From contig OZ037894.1 in NCBI GenBank assembly GCA_964035575.1, positions 1,178,001 through 1,242,000 on the forward strand: DNA of 64,000 bases, given 5' to 3'. This DNA is from Rhynchopus sp. YZ270_cl-10. Taxonomy: Eukaryota; Euglenozoa; Diplonemea; Diplonemida; Diplonemidae. The notes beneath the pieces are model-generated. The model saw nothing but the letters and a program-made list of their open reading frames with translations, was not told the origin of the DNA and ran no database searches. Positions 42,930 to 52,606 of this stretch are shown one piece after another (position 1 is the stretch's first letter; every line of letters starts with the position of its first letter). Both the position numbers and the translations under genes were made by a program.

Positions 42930-44162
42930 ATGAGTGCTTTAAACATTCATACGCTGCACAGCGAGCAGGCTAACGAGCTGCGTCTGCTTCAGGAGAAGCT
43001 TGCTGTGCAGACACATCTGGCGGAGGAGAAGCGGGCCTGCCTCGCGACACGGTGCAAGGAGCTGAGCGGGACGGAGGCGGGGCTGGAGGAGGTGACGGGG
43101 GCGGAGGTGCGGGGGCTGCGGGAGGAGGACGCGACGAAGGGGGCCATTGAGGAGCTGCAGGCGCGTCTGCGTGCTACCGAGCGCAATGTACGCGATGGGG
43201 ACTGTGCACGACGTGACCTGGTTCTACAGCTCGAGGTCGCCGCCGAAGAGACAAAACTCATGCAACGTCGTGAATGGGAAATCCGCGAAACCCTCGCCAA
43301 ACAGGACTTAACACTCAACTCCCACCGCCTCGCCTGCAGCGATATGCGCGACGCCCTCAGCCACCGTCTAGAATCACTCCACGCAATCCAAAGAGACACG
43401 GAACGTACCAAAATGGAGGCCCACTTTCTGATGCAAAAGCACCGCGACTGCGTGCAAGACGTCGAACGCCTTCGGCTCGAGGTGGCAAAGGTCGACGACG
43501 AGCTTGCAAAGGTTTCCTTCGAAACGGAGTCAGCACAAAGGGCATGCGCAGTGCACCGTTCTCAGATGATGCGGCATAACCAAGACGAGCTTGCCGCAAT
43601 CACCGCACCCATCCGGGATGCGCAAATGAAAGCAAAGTTCAGCCCCGCAGTACCCCGCCCACAGCAAGACCACTTCCGTCTCGTCGCAAACGTCGATGGT
43701 ACCCTCAACAGCCACGAACAACTCAACCAAGGCCAACGCAGAACACTACAAGGTGCCCAAGGGGTGCTCCTCGGTGCAGACAACATCCAAAATATGAAAA
43801 AGCCGCGTGCAGTGGCGAAGGCGATTCCGCTCTTTGAAGTGCCCCCTGTGGGGCGGTCGTATAAAAATATGCAGAGCCCTGCAGGGAAGAGGGGTGGTGG
43901 TAGTGGCGAGACACCTTTCGCTGGTGTCATGTCGCAGGTCGCAGCGGTGATGGCCACTGCCGACGGTGTGCCGGTATCCGAGGATTCAATCCCACCGCCG
44001 CCAGAGAACATTGTTGCACCCCCGCCTGCGACGCCGCTGGCAGTGGAGCTTCCAGTGGGGCGAGGTGGAGGGGGCGATATGGGACCTCGTGGCGGAACCC
44101 TGGACACCGCACAGCTAGACACCACCCAGCCAACAGTGTTCATAAATTCTGATGAAATTTGA
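42930..44162 (+). CDS. Coiled-coil protein with a Pro/Gly-rich tail
   Basis: 410 residues, one exon. Residues 8-215 are coiled coil, rich in Leu, Glu and Arg, with regular LRLLQEKLAVQ-type heptads. Residues 230-295 are less regular. The last 115 are low complexity with PPPPENIVAPPPATP and GRGGGGDMGPRGG. No known domain is recognised. The overall plan (coiled coil plus disordered tail) is seen in axonemal and basal-body proteins, but this does not identify it. A GTGAAATAAAAGG signal lies about 20 bp after the stop. Confidence 0.8.
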   Translation: MSALNIHTLHSEQANELRLLQEKLAVQTHLAEEKRACLATRCKELSGTEAGLEEVTGAEVRGLREEDATKGAIEELQARLRATERNVRDGDCARRDLVLQLEVAAEETKLMQRREWEIRETLAKQDLTLNSHRLACSDMRDALSHRLESLHAIQRDTERTKMEAHFLMQKHRDCVQDVERLRLEVAKVDDELAKVSFETESAQRACAVHRSQMMRHNQDELAAITAPIRDAQMKAKFSPAVPRPQQDHFRLVANVDGTLNSHEQLNQGQRRTLQGAQGVLLGADNIQNMKKPRAVAKAIPLFEVPPVGRSYKNMQSPAGKRGGGSGETPFAGVMSQVAAVMATADGVPVSEDSIPPPPENIVAPPPATPLAVELPVGRGGGGDMGPRGGTLDTAQLDTTQPTVFINSDEI

Positions 44163-44774
44163 GGCGTTTTTTCCATTTTTTTTAGGTGAAATAAAAGGCA
44201 CCTTTTTGTACTTGTAAATAACACTCTTTTTGTTGCTTTCTCTTCTTTGGAAAGTATGAAAAATTAACGTTTTTTTTTTTTTTTAGATCGGTGTTGTGTG
44301 CTGACATATTTGTCAGCCCTGTTGTGCATCATACGATTGCGATCATCTTACCAAAATCTCCTCCTTTTTTTCTCGCGTGCGTGGGTCAGTGGGAGGTGTC
44401 TGCATCAAAAACTTCACTTTTTTCCCTTCTGCCTATGGACGCGCCACGTACCTTTGTTTGCTACGTATTATCGCGATTTCTCCTTTTTTTTCTCTCTCAG
44501 AAAAAAAAAATGCAGCTTTTTTTGTTCATTTTTCTTCCTCTCCTTGTATTAGAGTAATATACCGAGTTCCCCCTTGATTGTACCCCCCCATTTTTTTTAT
44601 AGTAAATAGAAACTAGATCCGTCTTCCAACAAACTCCACCTCATTTGGCCCGGTAGCGACTTCCGCCAGCCACCGCAAAACTCGGGTCAAAAATCAGATG
44701 GTCGCTTTCTTTTATACAGCCTGCCTCGTGGTAACCGTGTACATACCAATGAAGTGCTCTCTGGGGTTCGATTT

Positions 44775-44826
44775 GCCTGCGTCTGCCGATGAACGGTGAG
44801 GCGTTTGCACTTTCAAACTTTTCTTT
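44775..44826 (+). repeat. Module B copy abutting module A
   Basis: Reads GCCTGCGTCTGCCGATGAAC, then GGTGAGGCGTTTGCACTTTC and AAACTTTTC. Confidence 0.8.
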
Positions 44827-44880
44827 TGGTGACTAACACGAGAGGTTTAGGATCATCTTATAAAACTTTTCTTTCTTTCT
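44827..44880 (+). repeat. Module A copy directly before a gene
   Basis: Reads GGTGACTAACACGAGAGGTT, then TAGGATCATCTTATAAAAC. It sits in the probable leader or promoter of the gene at 44936. Confidence 0.75.
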
Positions 44881-44935
44881 TCTCTCACTCTATCCTCTTA
44901 ACTCAATCTACACAACATCCAGAGAGTTAAATAAA

Positions 44936-45982
44936 ATGATGTTCAAATCACTGTTGTTGTGCTCCGCTGTGGCGGTTGTGTGTTGTACAGAGGTAGTGTA
45001 CGAACCGCGCCCGATCCCGATGGAAGGTACTGGCAGCTACGAGGTGGTGGTGCCTGCCGGGAACACGCTGCTTGGGAGCATTGTCATCGCGAACCGTGCG
45101 GTGCAGTGGTGCGACAGCACGGCGTTCATGGCGGTCTTCATTGATGGGGAGCGGCTTGGGTCGTTTGAGATTGACCAGCCGCCTGCTTCGGATGCGCAGG
45201 CTACGTCGTTTGTGGGACGCAACTTCACAGAGGGGCAGACCATCACGCTTATGCTTGCTAATGAGTTCTGCGCTGTTGATGTCGGCGTCGTGCTCCACTT
45301 CTACCCTATTGAGCTCTACAGGCAGTTCATCTTCACGTCGAACAACGTTGTAGCATCGGGGTCTGACGCCATCACCCTTGACATCGAGTTCCCATCAACG
45401 ATGCCGCTCTTCCTCGAGACGATGTCTGTGAAGCTTGCGCACACAACCTGCGTCGCACCACTGAACGCCTCTGTGGAGGCGTACCACGACGAGACGGAGG
45501 TGCACAGCTACGCGGTGAACCAAAGCTCGACGGAGAACATCTCGGTGTGGTTCCACCGTGAGACTGCGGCGCGCGATGTGTCGCCGTACCGTGTGAACGC
45601 GGTGGTGCGTCTGCTGGACCAGGCGGAGGGGGCGACCTGCATTGCGGTGTTCGTTGCGTCTCTCGTCGCGTACGGCGTCGATCTGCCCAGCACAGACGCA
45701 CCCACCACCGCCGCACCGCGCACAGACGCGCCCGAATGGGACTTCAACAGCGAGTATGAATTCCCCTGGTTCACCACCCTCGTTGTCATGGGTGCGCTCG
45801 CAGTCGTCTTTGTTGCCGTCGCCTACTCTAAGGGCTGGAAGCGTACCGAAGTCGCTGCAGGTGTCCCAGTCGGAATCGTCCAAGGAGAAGCCAGAGGGTA
45901 CGGAACAGCGGGTGACAGTGGCCACGTGGAGGATGGTGCACAGACCGCAAAGGGTTACACCACGGTTGGGTGTGAGCTGTGA
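44936..45982 (+). CDS. Type I membrane protein with a Thr/Pro-rich stalk
   Basis: 348 residues, one exon. Residues 1-17 (MMFKSLLLCSAVAVVCC) are a signal peptide. The outer part (18-250) is rich in Val, Ala and beta-strand-like stretches and has several Asn-x-Ser/Thr sites (such as NFT, NAS, NQS, NIS) and five or six Cys. Then comes a stalk, STDAPTTAAPRTDAP (about 251-265), one membrane helix (about 277-300, FTTLVVMGALAVVFVAVAYS) and a 45-residue cytoplasmic tail. The stalk motif TDAP recurs in the surface protein at 60978. A cell-surface role is likely; the ligand is unknown. There are two ATGs in a row; the first is taken. Confidence 0.82.
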   Translation: MMFKSLLLCSAVAVVCCTEVVYEPRPIPMEGTGSYEVVVPAGNTLLGSIVIANRAVQWCDSTAFMAVFIDGERLGSFEIDQPPASDAQATSFVGRNFTEGQTITLMLANEFCAVDVGVVLHFYPIELYRQFIFTSNNVVASGSDAITLDIEFPSTMPLFLETMSVKLAHTTCVAPLNASVEAYHDETEVHSYAVNQSSTENISVWFHRETAARDVSPYRVNAVVRLLDQAEGATCIAVFVASLVAYGVDLPSTDAPTTAAPRTDAPEWDFNSEYEFPWFTTLVVMGALAVVFVAVAYSKGWKRTEVAAGVPVGIVQGEARGYGTAGDSGHVEDGAQTAKGYTTVGCEL

Positions 45983-46617
45983 AAAAGTATCAGAAAACCA
46001 TCTCTTTTTTAAAATTTTTTGTGAAAATTCAAAAAAAAGTGAAAATTTTTTTTAAAAACAAAAGTTGCGACAAAATGAAAGAAAAAAAACCCCCCCCCCT
46101 CTGTTTCCTCCCCTCGTATCATACCAACGTACCATAGTGGCGACCATTTCATTTTGTGTCGTTACTGCTCATACAGTATTTTATATAGGAAAGAATTCCC
46201 ACAAAAAAAGCCAGGGTGGAGCAACAGGTCCCCAAAAGGACTACGTCTTTTTTTGTGCAATTTTTTTTTTTTTTTTTTGTGCAGCTCAAAAAGATGTGTC
46301 CACTCAGACATGGGTCTGCCTACTGTTCTGCCCCATCCCTCTCTAACCCCCACCTGACCGTTCCCTTTCTCTCCTCCCACTCCCGCTGTTTGAGATGATG
46401 TACGAGAAGGCATCTTTTCAAAATTTTTCTCCTAAATACCGACGGAAAAACAGTCATAAATCGTGAAAGATGGGTGTCACTGTGCACATTCATTTTTCAC
46501 TTTTTTTTTTCATTTTTTTTGAAAATGGCTGGTAAGCGTGGTCGGTGTTTTTTTGCAGAAACGCGGCATACTGTCTGTTCAATTAATATAGTGAAAAAGC
46601 GCATAGTTGGGATGGGT

Positions 46618-46805
46618 GTCACTATATTTCAAAAAAAGTGGGGGCAACAATATTGGAGTTGTACCATTGGTAAGCAACGGTATGTCAATGATATAGGTGA
46701 GTGACGACACCTCCCCCCTGTTGCCAGTTGTGTGCACGTTTAGGAAGGCAACTTCCTCTGCCCCGCCGACTCCATTTTCTTGGAGTTTCTAGGACCGTGC
46801 ATGCT
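46618..46805 (+). repeat. Dispersed repeat, copy 2
   Basis: Corresponds to 39120-39300: TTGCCAGTTGTGTGCACGTT, GGCAACTTCCTCT and GCCGACTCCATTTTCTTG occur in the same order. A short open frame precedes it but is not conserved in copy 1. Confidence 0.75.
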
Positions 46806-46860
46806 CCGTTCCTTCAAAAGGAATGGTAAAAAGAAAGTTTTCAAAATAAATACTGGAAAG

Positions 46861-46930
46861 TGGAGATTGCACAACTGGTGGCAACACTACCGAGGCAACT
46901 ACACTACTCCAACAAATTTATCAAATAAAA
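46861..46930 (+). repeat. Module D copy with A-rich end
   Basis: Reads GCACAACTGGTGGCAACACT, ACCGAGGCAACTACACTAC, then TCCAACAAATTTATC and A-rich DNA. Confidence 0.7.
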
Positions 46931-47117
46931 AGCAACAAGAAGACGGAACAACAACACAAGAAGAATAAACACACGAAGTTTTAAGTGTTCTGCCTCCTAT
47001 TGCTCAGCGTTGAAACAGAACGAATTGTCCATTTTGTACGTCTTTTTTTTTTTAGCTTTGAAATTTATCTGTATTTTTTTATGATGTTTCTCAAAAACCT
47101 CACTTTTTGTACCACAA

Positions 47118-47295
47118 AAAGAAGTACAAAAGAAATACGCGTTTTGTATAGTGGAGCACACTCTAGGGTGGCTACACTAATACAACCAAGTTTTCAAATA
47201 CCAAAAAAAAAAAAGACGTACAAAAGAAATACGCGTTTTGTATAGTGGAGCACACTCTAGGGTGGCTACACTAATACAACCAAGTTTTCAAAAAA
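47118..47295 (+). repeat. Tandem duplication of an about 92-bp unit containing module D
   Basis: GTACAAAAGAAATACGCGTT, TTGTATAGTGGAGCACACTC and TACACTAATACAACCAAG occur at about 47123 and again at about 47215 with almost no change, each ending in TTTTCAAA. The near identity points to a recent duplication. Confidence 0.85.
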
Positions 47296-47346
47296 AAAAA
47301 CACTTATTTTGGCGTGATCCACACCATATTTTTTATTTTTGAGCTC

Positions 47347-47354
47347 ACCACTGC
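47347..47354 (+). repeat. Left 8-bp target duplication ACCACTGC
   Basis: Matches 48115-48122 exactly. Confidence 0.8.
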
Positions 47355-48114
47355 CAGTGCTCTCAAGATCCTCCACATAGGGGAGGATATTTCCTCCAGG
47401 GGCTTTTTTTTTTTTTTTCAGGCTTTTTTGGTGGAGGATTTCCTCCATTTTTTTTTTTTTTTTGGCGGGCTCGGGTGGAGGATTATCCTCCTAGGGGTTT
47501 TATAGTAGGGGGTCACTTTGTCTCCCCCGAGGGAGCCAATATTTCCCCGAGCCTGTATGCACCGTCCAGGGTGCTGCACCTTAAAAAAATTTTGCCTGCG
47601 GCGCCATTTTCATTTTTTGCTACTCAAAAAAAGGGTTCGTTGAGTGATTTTGTGGTGTAAAAGGAAGTATTCTTACACCGTACCCTAATTTTTTTTCGCC
47701 TGCGGCGCCATTTATATTAATTTTTTTGCTCCGCAAAAAAATCGAGTTGACAATGTCTTTGGATACCCTTGCATTTTGCAGCCAAAAAATACAACTTGAC
47801 CAAAGCTGCAATTTTTTTGCCGTTTTTTAAAAATTACCCGCCGTTGCATCAGCCCCTGCTTCTGGAAGACGTATTGGTTTTGTACGGTTCGTGGAGCGTA
47901 TGGTGCAAGAGAAAGGATTAGATTTCCGTTTTTTATTATCTCGCAAAATTGACCCGCCTCTCCGCTCTGTGGCTGTCAGGGAGGCGCGCGCGAAGCGCGC
48001 GACGACCGCTTGTTGCGGGGGGAAAAATTTTTTTTTTGGGGATTTTTTTGCAAAAATAAAATCCTCCTCATTTCGAAAATTCTGCTTTTTTCGTGGAGGA
48101 TCTTGAGAGCCCTG
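47355..48114. mobile_element. Short hAT-like DNA transposon
   Basis: The left end CAGTGCTCTCAAGATCCTCC and the inverted right end CAGGGCTCTCAAGATCCTCC differ at one base. ACCACTGC flanks both sides. An 8-bp duplication with ends starting CAG(G/T)G is characteristic of the hAT superfamily. Inside each end AGGAT/ATCCTCC motifs repeat, as in hAT subterminal sites. At 760 bp it is too short for a transposase and so non-autonomous, though 47840-48000 has a coding-like stretch (GRRIGFVRFVERMVQ) that may be a captured or remaining gene piece. Confidence 0.8.
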
Positions 48115-48122
48115 ACCACTGC
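48115..48122 (+). repeat. Right 8-bp target duplication ACCACTGC
   Basis: Same as 47347-47354. Confidence 0.8.
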
Positions 48123-48174
48123 ACGCTTTTTTTTTGTAGCATCACAGTGGCCACACAGACTTCAATTTTTTTTA

Positions 48175-48230
48175 AAGTGACCAAGCACAAAAGCTTTTGG
48201 TTCATCTTTGACCAACTTTTCTCTTTTCCT
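48175..48230 (+). repeat. Module A copy with compensated stem
   Basis: Reads AGTGACCAAGCACAAAAGCT, then TTTGGTTCATCTTTGACC. The stem CCAAGC faces GCTTTTGG: the second base and its partner have both changed relative to the common CTAAGC/GCTTAG. Confidence 0.65.
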
Positions 48231-48452
48231 CCCCAAAGAAAATGTGGGATTTTTTCTTTCTTTTTTGCGTTCAATGTTGATTTTTTTTTGACATTATTAT
48301 TCCACCCACGCAGAGCTTACAATAGTTCGCCCATTTTTTTTATTGACTTTTTTTTTGACTACTACAGACTACAGACCACTGTTTTATTCTTAGACAAACA
48401 GGGTTACTATTAGAAATCAAAAAGTTTCAATTTATGGCACGGAAACACTAAT

Positions 48453-48508
48453 TTTTCTCGAGCAGAATGTCACCCGTCTGTTGTCAATAAATTCTGCTCG
48501 AGGAGAAA
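48453..48508. repeat. Palindrome with TCGAGCAGAAT arms
   Basis: TTTTCTCGAGCAGAAT at the left faces ATTCTGCTCGAGGAGAAAA at the right with a 21-base loop. Confidence 0.75.
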
Positions 48509-48923
48509 AAGTAAAACTTTATTATCGGTAAATTGAATCCTTTTTTTTCCCCTTGGGACCCAAAGATCCCTCGGAGGCTCCGATTTTTGGATCCCGCGAG
48601 AAAATAAAGCGATTATGTTTACCGGTAAAAAATAGACATTTTAAATTTTCTTTCTCACACTTTTTTGCAACAATTTAAAAAAAGATTTCACTTTGGCACG
48701 TCCCCCTGATTGATCTTCCCAGTAACTAGCGAAATGCCTTTAGTAAAAAAAAGATTGGATCATCGAACGTCCTTTTTTGTACTCTCGAAACTTACTTGGT
48801 CTAGCCCCCCCTGGTGTCCTTTTTGCTCAGCGGAGAGGCATCTTCTGGACTTGGTCTTTTTGGGAGCCCTGGTCTGATCTCTCTCTGTGGACTCTTTATC
48901 TCCCCATGCACCCCCAATGTCAA

Positions 48924-48980
48924 GTCTACGTCTACCGGGTTTCCCGGTGAGGCGTTTTGCACTTTCAACTTTCTCTTTAC
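48924..48980 (+). repeat. Module B copy with altered hairpin
   Basis: Reads TCTACGTCTACCGGGTTTCC, then CGGTGAGGCGTTTTGCAC. The hairpin is CCGGGTTTCCCGG, so the pairing is kept although the loop sequence differs. Confidence 0.65.
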
Positions 48981-50040
48981 GAATTGACACAAAATGCAGC
49001 AATACGCTATGTCAACATCTCCCCCTGGCCTCGTTGTGTGCACAAAGACAGCATACCTGGTCCCCAGGGCTCGGTGTGGGCGTCTTCCCTTGATGAGGTG
49101 AATGGCCTTTTAGGGTTGTTGTGTTGTTGTAGTGTCGTTATCAGTTGTGTTTCTTCTTCTTTCAGTATTTTTTTTTGTACCAATTCAGTGTGTTTTATTT
49201 TTCAGAATGGTCTTTTTTTTCTCCAAAAAAAAGGGGGGAAAACAAACAATGCATTTTTTTCGGGTTTGTTCCTGCACGGTGTAACAGACGTTATATACTG
49301 TACGTAAAAACGTCGTCCTAACAGAGGGTATTTTGTAAAACCTATACCTATTGTGCTTAAAAAACCATGATTTTCGTGGGTCGCTTTTCCTCTCCAATCC
49401 GTGTAAGGCTACTCGAGAGTGCAAAAAATCCTCCTGAAGGTGAAAAGGAAGCCACTCACTGATTCATTATAGCTTTTTTTTTCTTCTTTTCTTTTCTTTC
49501 ACAGATACGGAAGCGCATATAGACTGGCTTACGTTATATTCTTCATTTCTCTCTCTCTCTCTCTTTTGTGCGTCTCACGCCCCCCCAAGAACAAACACCC
49601 CCCAAAAAAAAAGAGTTTTTTAGTTTTGAAAATACACGTAGATGGGTGCTCCTGAACTAAAAAAAATACCAAGTACGCAACAACTACGCAATATAGGGTA
49701 TTCCTGTATTTTTTTTTTTTTCGTGCACAAAGTGCGCAACAAGTACGCAAAATGGGGTTTTCAGGAGCACCAGTAGAGCATACAAAAGACTATTTGATAA
49801 TAGCAACAGTGGCTAAAAACTCTGTACATCTCAGAGAGGGTCTTGCACTGACGATATCCCCCTCTGATACTACCAAATGTATGCAATTAGGACTGAAACA
49901 TGATGTACTGAATTTTTTAACCAACTACTCATGACCCCCAAAGGACTCCCAAACTTTGATGATGCAACTTTTTGTATATATCACAACACTTAGCGACATT
50001 GAGTACAGATCCTGCACCTAGCAAGTGATTGTCGACACAA

Positions 50041-50112
50041 AAACAGTGGAGCTTGCGCATATGGCAACTCCACTATTCCAACAATTTTTCAAAAAAAAAA
50101 AAAAAAAAACAC
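50041..50112 (+). repeat. Module D copy with long A run
   Basis: Reads GGCAACTCCACTATTCCAAC, then AATTTTTCAAA and a run of about 20 A. Confidence 0.65.
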
Positions 50113-50620
50113 AAAACACAAAACACATAGATGGTAGTACCGTCTATGAAAACAAGAAAGCAAACATAACATAAAAAAAAACTTTATAAAAAAAACCCCT
50201 TCAAACCCGTCTTCCCCAAACCCAGTAGCTCAATTATTTCCCCCCCCCCCCCAAATAGTATAGTATTAAACTACTGTGATTAAATGCAAGATCCCACAGC
50301 GGTGTCGAAAAGGGGGAATCCTTGTATTTAATTTAAACCACCCAGTAGATCTGAGCTTCCTTCAAGTAAAAAATAACATTCGGTAATTTGAGTGTGTAAA
50401 ATTACAAACTAAAATCTATTTTTTTTCTTTTTTTTGAAAAACGAAAAAATAAAGAAAAATACACAAACGGAAAGGAAAGAAGTGGGTCAGGGTCTCTAAT
50501 GTCCTGATCTCCCCCTCTCTGTCGCACACACGAAGGTGTGCGTCGTCTCATATCGTCTCACGCACGTTCATTTGCTTGAGAGAAATCTCGCCTTGGGAGG
50601 GTTTTTTTTTTGATTGATAA

Positions 50621-50668
50621 AGGTGTGACTATGCAGAGAGAGGCTTAGGCTCATCATGTATTAATTTT
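50621..50668 (+). repeat. Module A copy
   Basis: Reads AGGTGTGACTATGCAGAGAG, then AGGCTTAGGCTCATCATGTA. Confidence 0.6.
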
Positions 50669-50812
50669 TTTTGGCTCAGAGAGCGTGTGCCCCCGAGCGA
50701 GTGCACGTGTTCCTCTTTTCACAGTTTATTGGTTATTATGTTGTTTTGCTTCTTGTGTACGATTCTGCGTGTGGATATTTTTTTTTTTGTACGTTTCATT
50801 TAATGCTTCCAG

Positions 50813-50846
50813 TGCCTGCGTCCAGGGCGTTTTGCACTATCTTCCC
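50813..50846 (+). repeat. Module B copy lacking the hairpin
   Basis: Reads GCCTGCGTCCAGGGCGTTTT, then GCACTATC. As at 15371, the hairpin segment is gone. Confidence 0.6.
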
Positions 50847-51537
50847 CCTCTCTTTTTTTTGCCTAGAACAAACAAATCAAAAGCAAACCAAAGTCGCAGC
50901 TGCAGAGTCTGTGTTGTTGTTATTGTTGTTTTTTTTTTTCAGGCCAACGACTGGATTTTCCAGACGAAGTAAAGTACCAATTTCACTGCTCGAATCTAAA
51001 GAAGACAATTGTTGGTGCAAAACCGTGCATACATGTGGTGTGGGTACACGACAGTGAAGTCATTGACCTGACTTGTGGTTTTGCTTGTGGTTTCACCGTG
51101 GTTGACAAGGTGAAACCACAACTAAAACAACTCAAATCAATTTATTTATTTCACCGTCGTGTAGGGCTGTTGAGTGGCCCCTCAAAAAGAAACGCCAAAG
51201 AGTTAAGGGATTGGCTGTTTGCTTTTTTTTTTTGAGTGAAGAACCCACCCCCCGTTATGTGTTGCACACACCACTTTTTTGTCAGTTCCCCCAACCCTCC
51301 ATTCGTTCCCTGCGGTACCTTTTTTGCTTCCAGTTCTTTCTCTCTCAATCTCTCTTACTCCTCAAGGAATTCCCCGGGAAAAAAAAAACACCAAAATGTG
51401 GAAAAATTAAAAAAACTGTATCATTTTTTTTACTTGCTGCATGACATTCTACTGAATTTCAAGCCAACATTATTTTGTTCCAACCACCCCATTTTCACAG
51501 CAGATATTTTTTTTTCCAAAAAAAAAATATACAAACA

Positions 51538-51888
51538 ATGTGCGAGACACACTGCACTCACTCCAGCAGCACTGTTCTGGACCAATATCTGAACCTGACG
51601 GCACCCGGGCCGGAGGGGTTCTACAACTTTGTGCAGGAACACGGTGCGTTTCTGACTGCTGAGAACGTTGCGGCGGTGAACGCAGCTGCAGTGGCGAAGC
51701 TGGAGGCGAAGGATGCAAAGGCACCAAGCCTAGCCATGAAGGCACTCATGCTCGAGACATGCGTCGCAAGTGGTGCAGAACCCTTCTTCGAAGCACTCCA
51801 AAGCGATCCTCCTAACACACTCTGCCAAACCTTCCAGCGCGACGCCCAGGCACGCATGAAGGAGGTGCAACTAGCCATGTCAAAATAG
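51538..51888 (+). CDS. Small protein of unknown function
   Basis: 116 residues, one exon; ATG at 51538 follows ACAAAC and an A run, a context shared with other starts here. The sequence is mostly helical and Ala-rich: LDQYLNLTAPGPEGFYNFVQ, then AAAVAKLEAKDAKAPSLAMK and a Cys-containing helix. There is no signal peptide or membrane helix. Codon use and GC content are those of the proven genes. I do not recognise a family. The gene ends 300 bp before a module A copy. Confidence 0.7.
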   Translation: MCETHCTHSSSTVLDQYLNLTAPGPEGFYNFVQEHGAFLTAENVAAVNAAAVAKLEAKDAKAPSLAMKALMLETCVASGAEPFFEALQSDPPNTLCQTFQRDAQARMKEVQLAMSK

Positions 51889-52200
51889 CTCTAATGACGA
51901 AGCGACAGACCCCTCCACTACCCCTTAGCGCATTTTCCCCGCAAACGATGGAATGGTACCACGATGAGAAGGCGCACATTTCATCTTACAAAAAACTTTT
52001 TGATTGCTCCCTGCCTGGCGTGCTGTACCGATGAGGCAGCTTGACACATTCCCTCCCTATGATTTCCAAGAGGGACTTTGTGGGGGAAGCCTGTTGTGGA
52101 TTTGACTTAAATAGTGAAGGACAGCGCAAAACCTTTTTGTTAAGGGTTTTGCAGGAGTAGAAATGGGGGACGTTTTTTTTATAGATAACGATTGTGATAA

Positions 52201-52257
52201 AAGGTGACTAAGCACAGAGAGGGTTTTGGTTCATCTTATATCAAACGTTTCTTTTCG
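52201..52257 (+). repeat. Module A copy
   Basis: Reads AAGGTGACTAAGCACAGAGA, then GGGTTTTGGTTCATCTTATA. Confidence 0.7.
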
Positions 52258-52457
52258 CTGTGTTGACCCTCTAGCCACGTGCAACTGTTATTTTCTGAAA
52301 ATTTTTAAGAAAAAGGAGATGGGGTGGAGGTGTTCCTTGAGTAGACGCGCGCCCCAAATACGTTTCAACGTTCTCTTTTGGGAACCTCTACAAAAGAACA
52401 AAGCCTTTTATGCAAAAAAGGAAATATGGAGTTACCCCCTTGCCCCTGTTTTTTTTG

Positions 52458-52500
52458 GTACACTGGCTTCACAGGCTTTGTATTGCAAGCCCATTTTTTT
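52458..52500 (+). repeat. Module C copy, weak
   Basis: Reads GTACACTGGCTTCACAGGCT, then TTGTATTGCAAGCCCATTT. Confidence 0.45.
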
Positions 52501-52606
52501 TTGTCTACATTTCCCCATGCCTCCTCACAATGACACATCACAGAAACACCACAAAGAGCTTTGCTGAGCTGCCTTTGTGGAAAAAAGGCATTTTTTGAAC
52601 ACATTA

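Larger units (their letters stand above)
44163..44935. other. Spacer with modules B and A in tandem
   Basis: Nothing coding is seen. Module B (44775-44826) runs straight into module A (44827-44880), which ends 55 bp before the next ATG. Confidence 0.6.
45983..47346. other. Repeat-rich spacer without a gene
   Basis: Contains the second copy of the dispersed repeat (46618-46805), module D (46861-46930) and a tandem pair of D-bearing units (47118-47295). Confidence 0.55.
48123..51537. other. Repeat-rich spacer without a gene
   Basis: Contains modules A (48175-48230, 50621-50668), B (48924-48980, 50813-50846) and D (50041-50110), a palindrome at 48453-48508, and inverted GGTGCTCCTGA/TCAGGAGCACC at 49645-49773. 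The open frame at 49752-49934 overlaps that inverted repeat and is not supported as a gene. Confidence 0.55.
51889..52606. other. Spacer with modules A and C
   Basis: Module A at 52201-52257 and a weak module C at 52458-52500. Nothing coding is supported. Confidence 0.55.

Noticed and set aside
49752-49934. Possible 60-codon gene
   Set aside because: It overlaps an inverted repeat (GGTGCTCCTGA/TCAGGAGCACC), has no domain and stands alone in a repeat-rich spacer.
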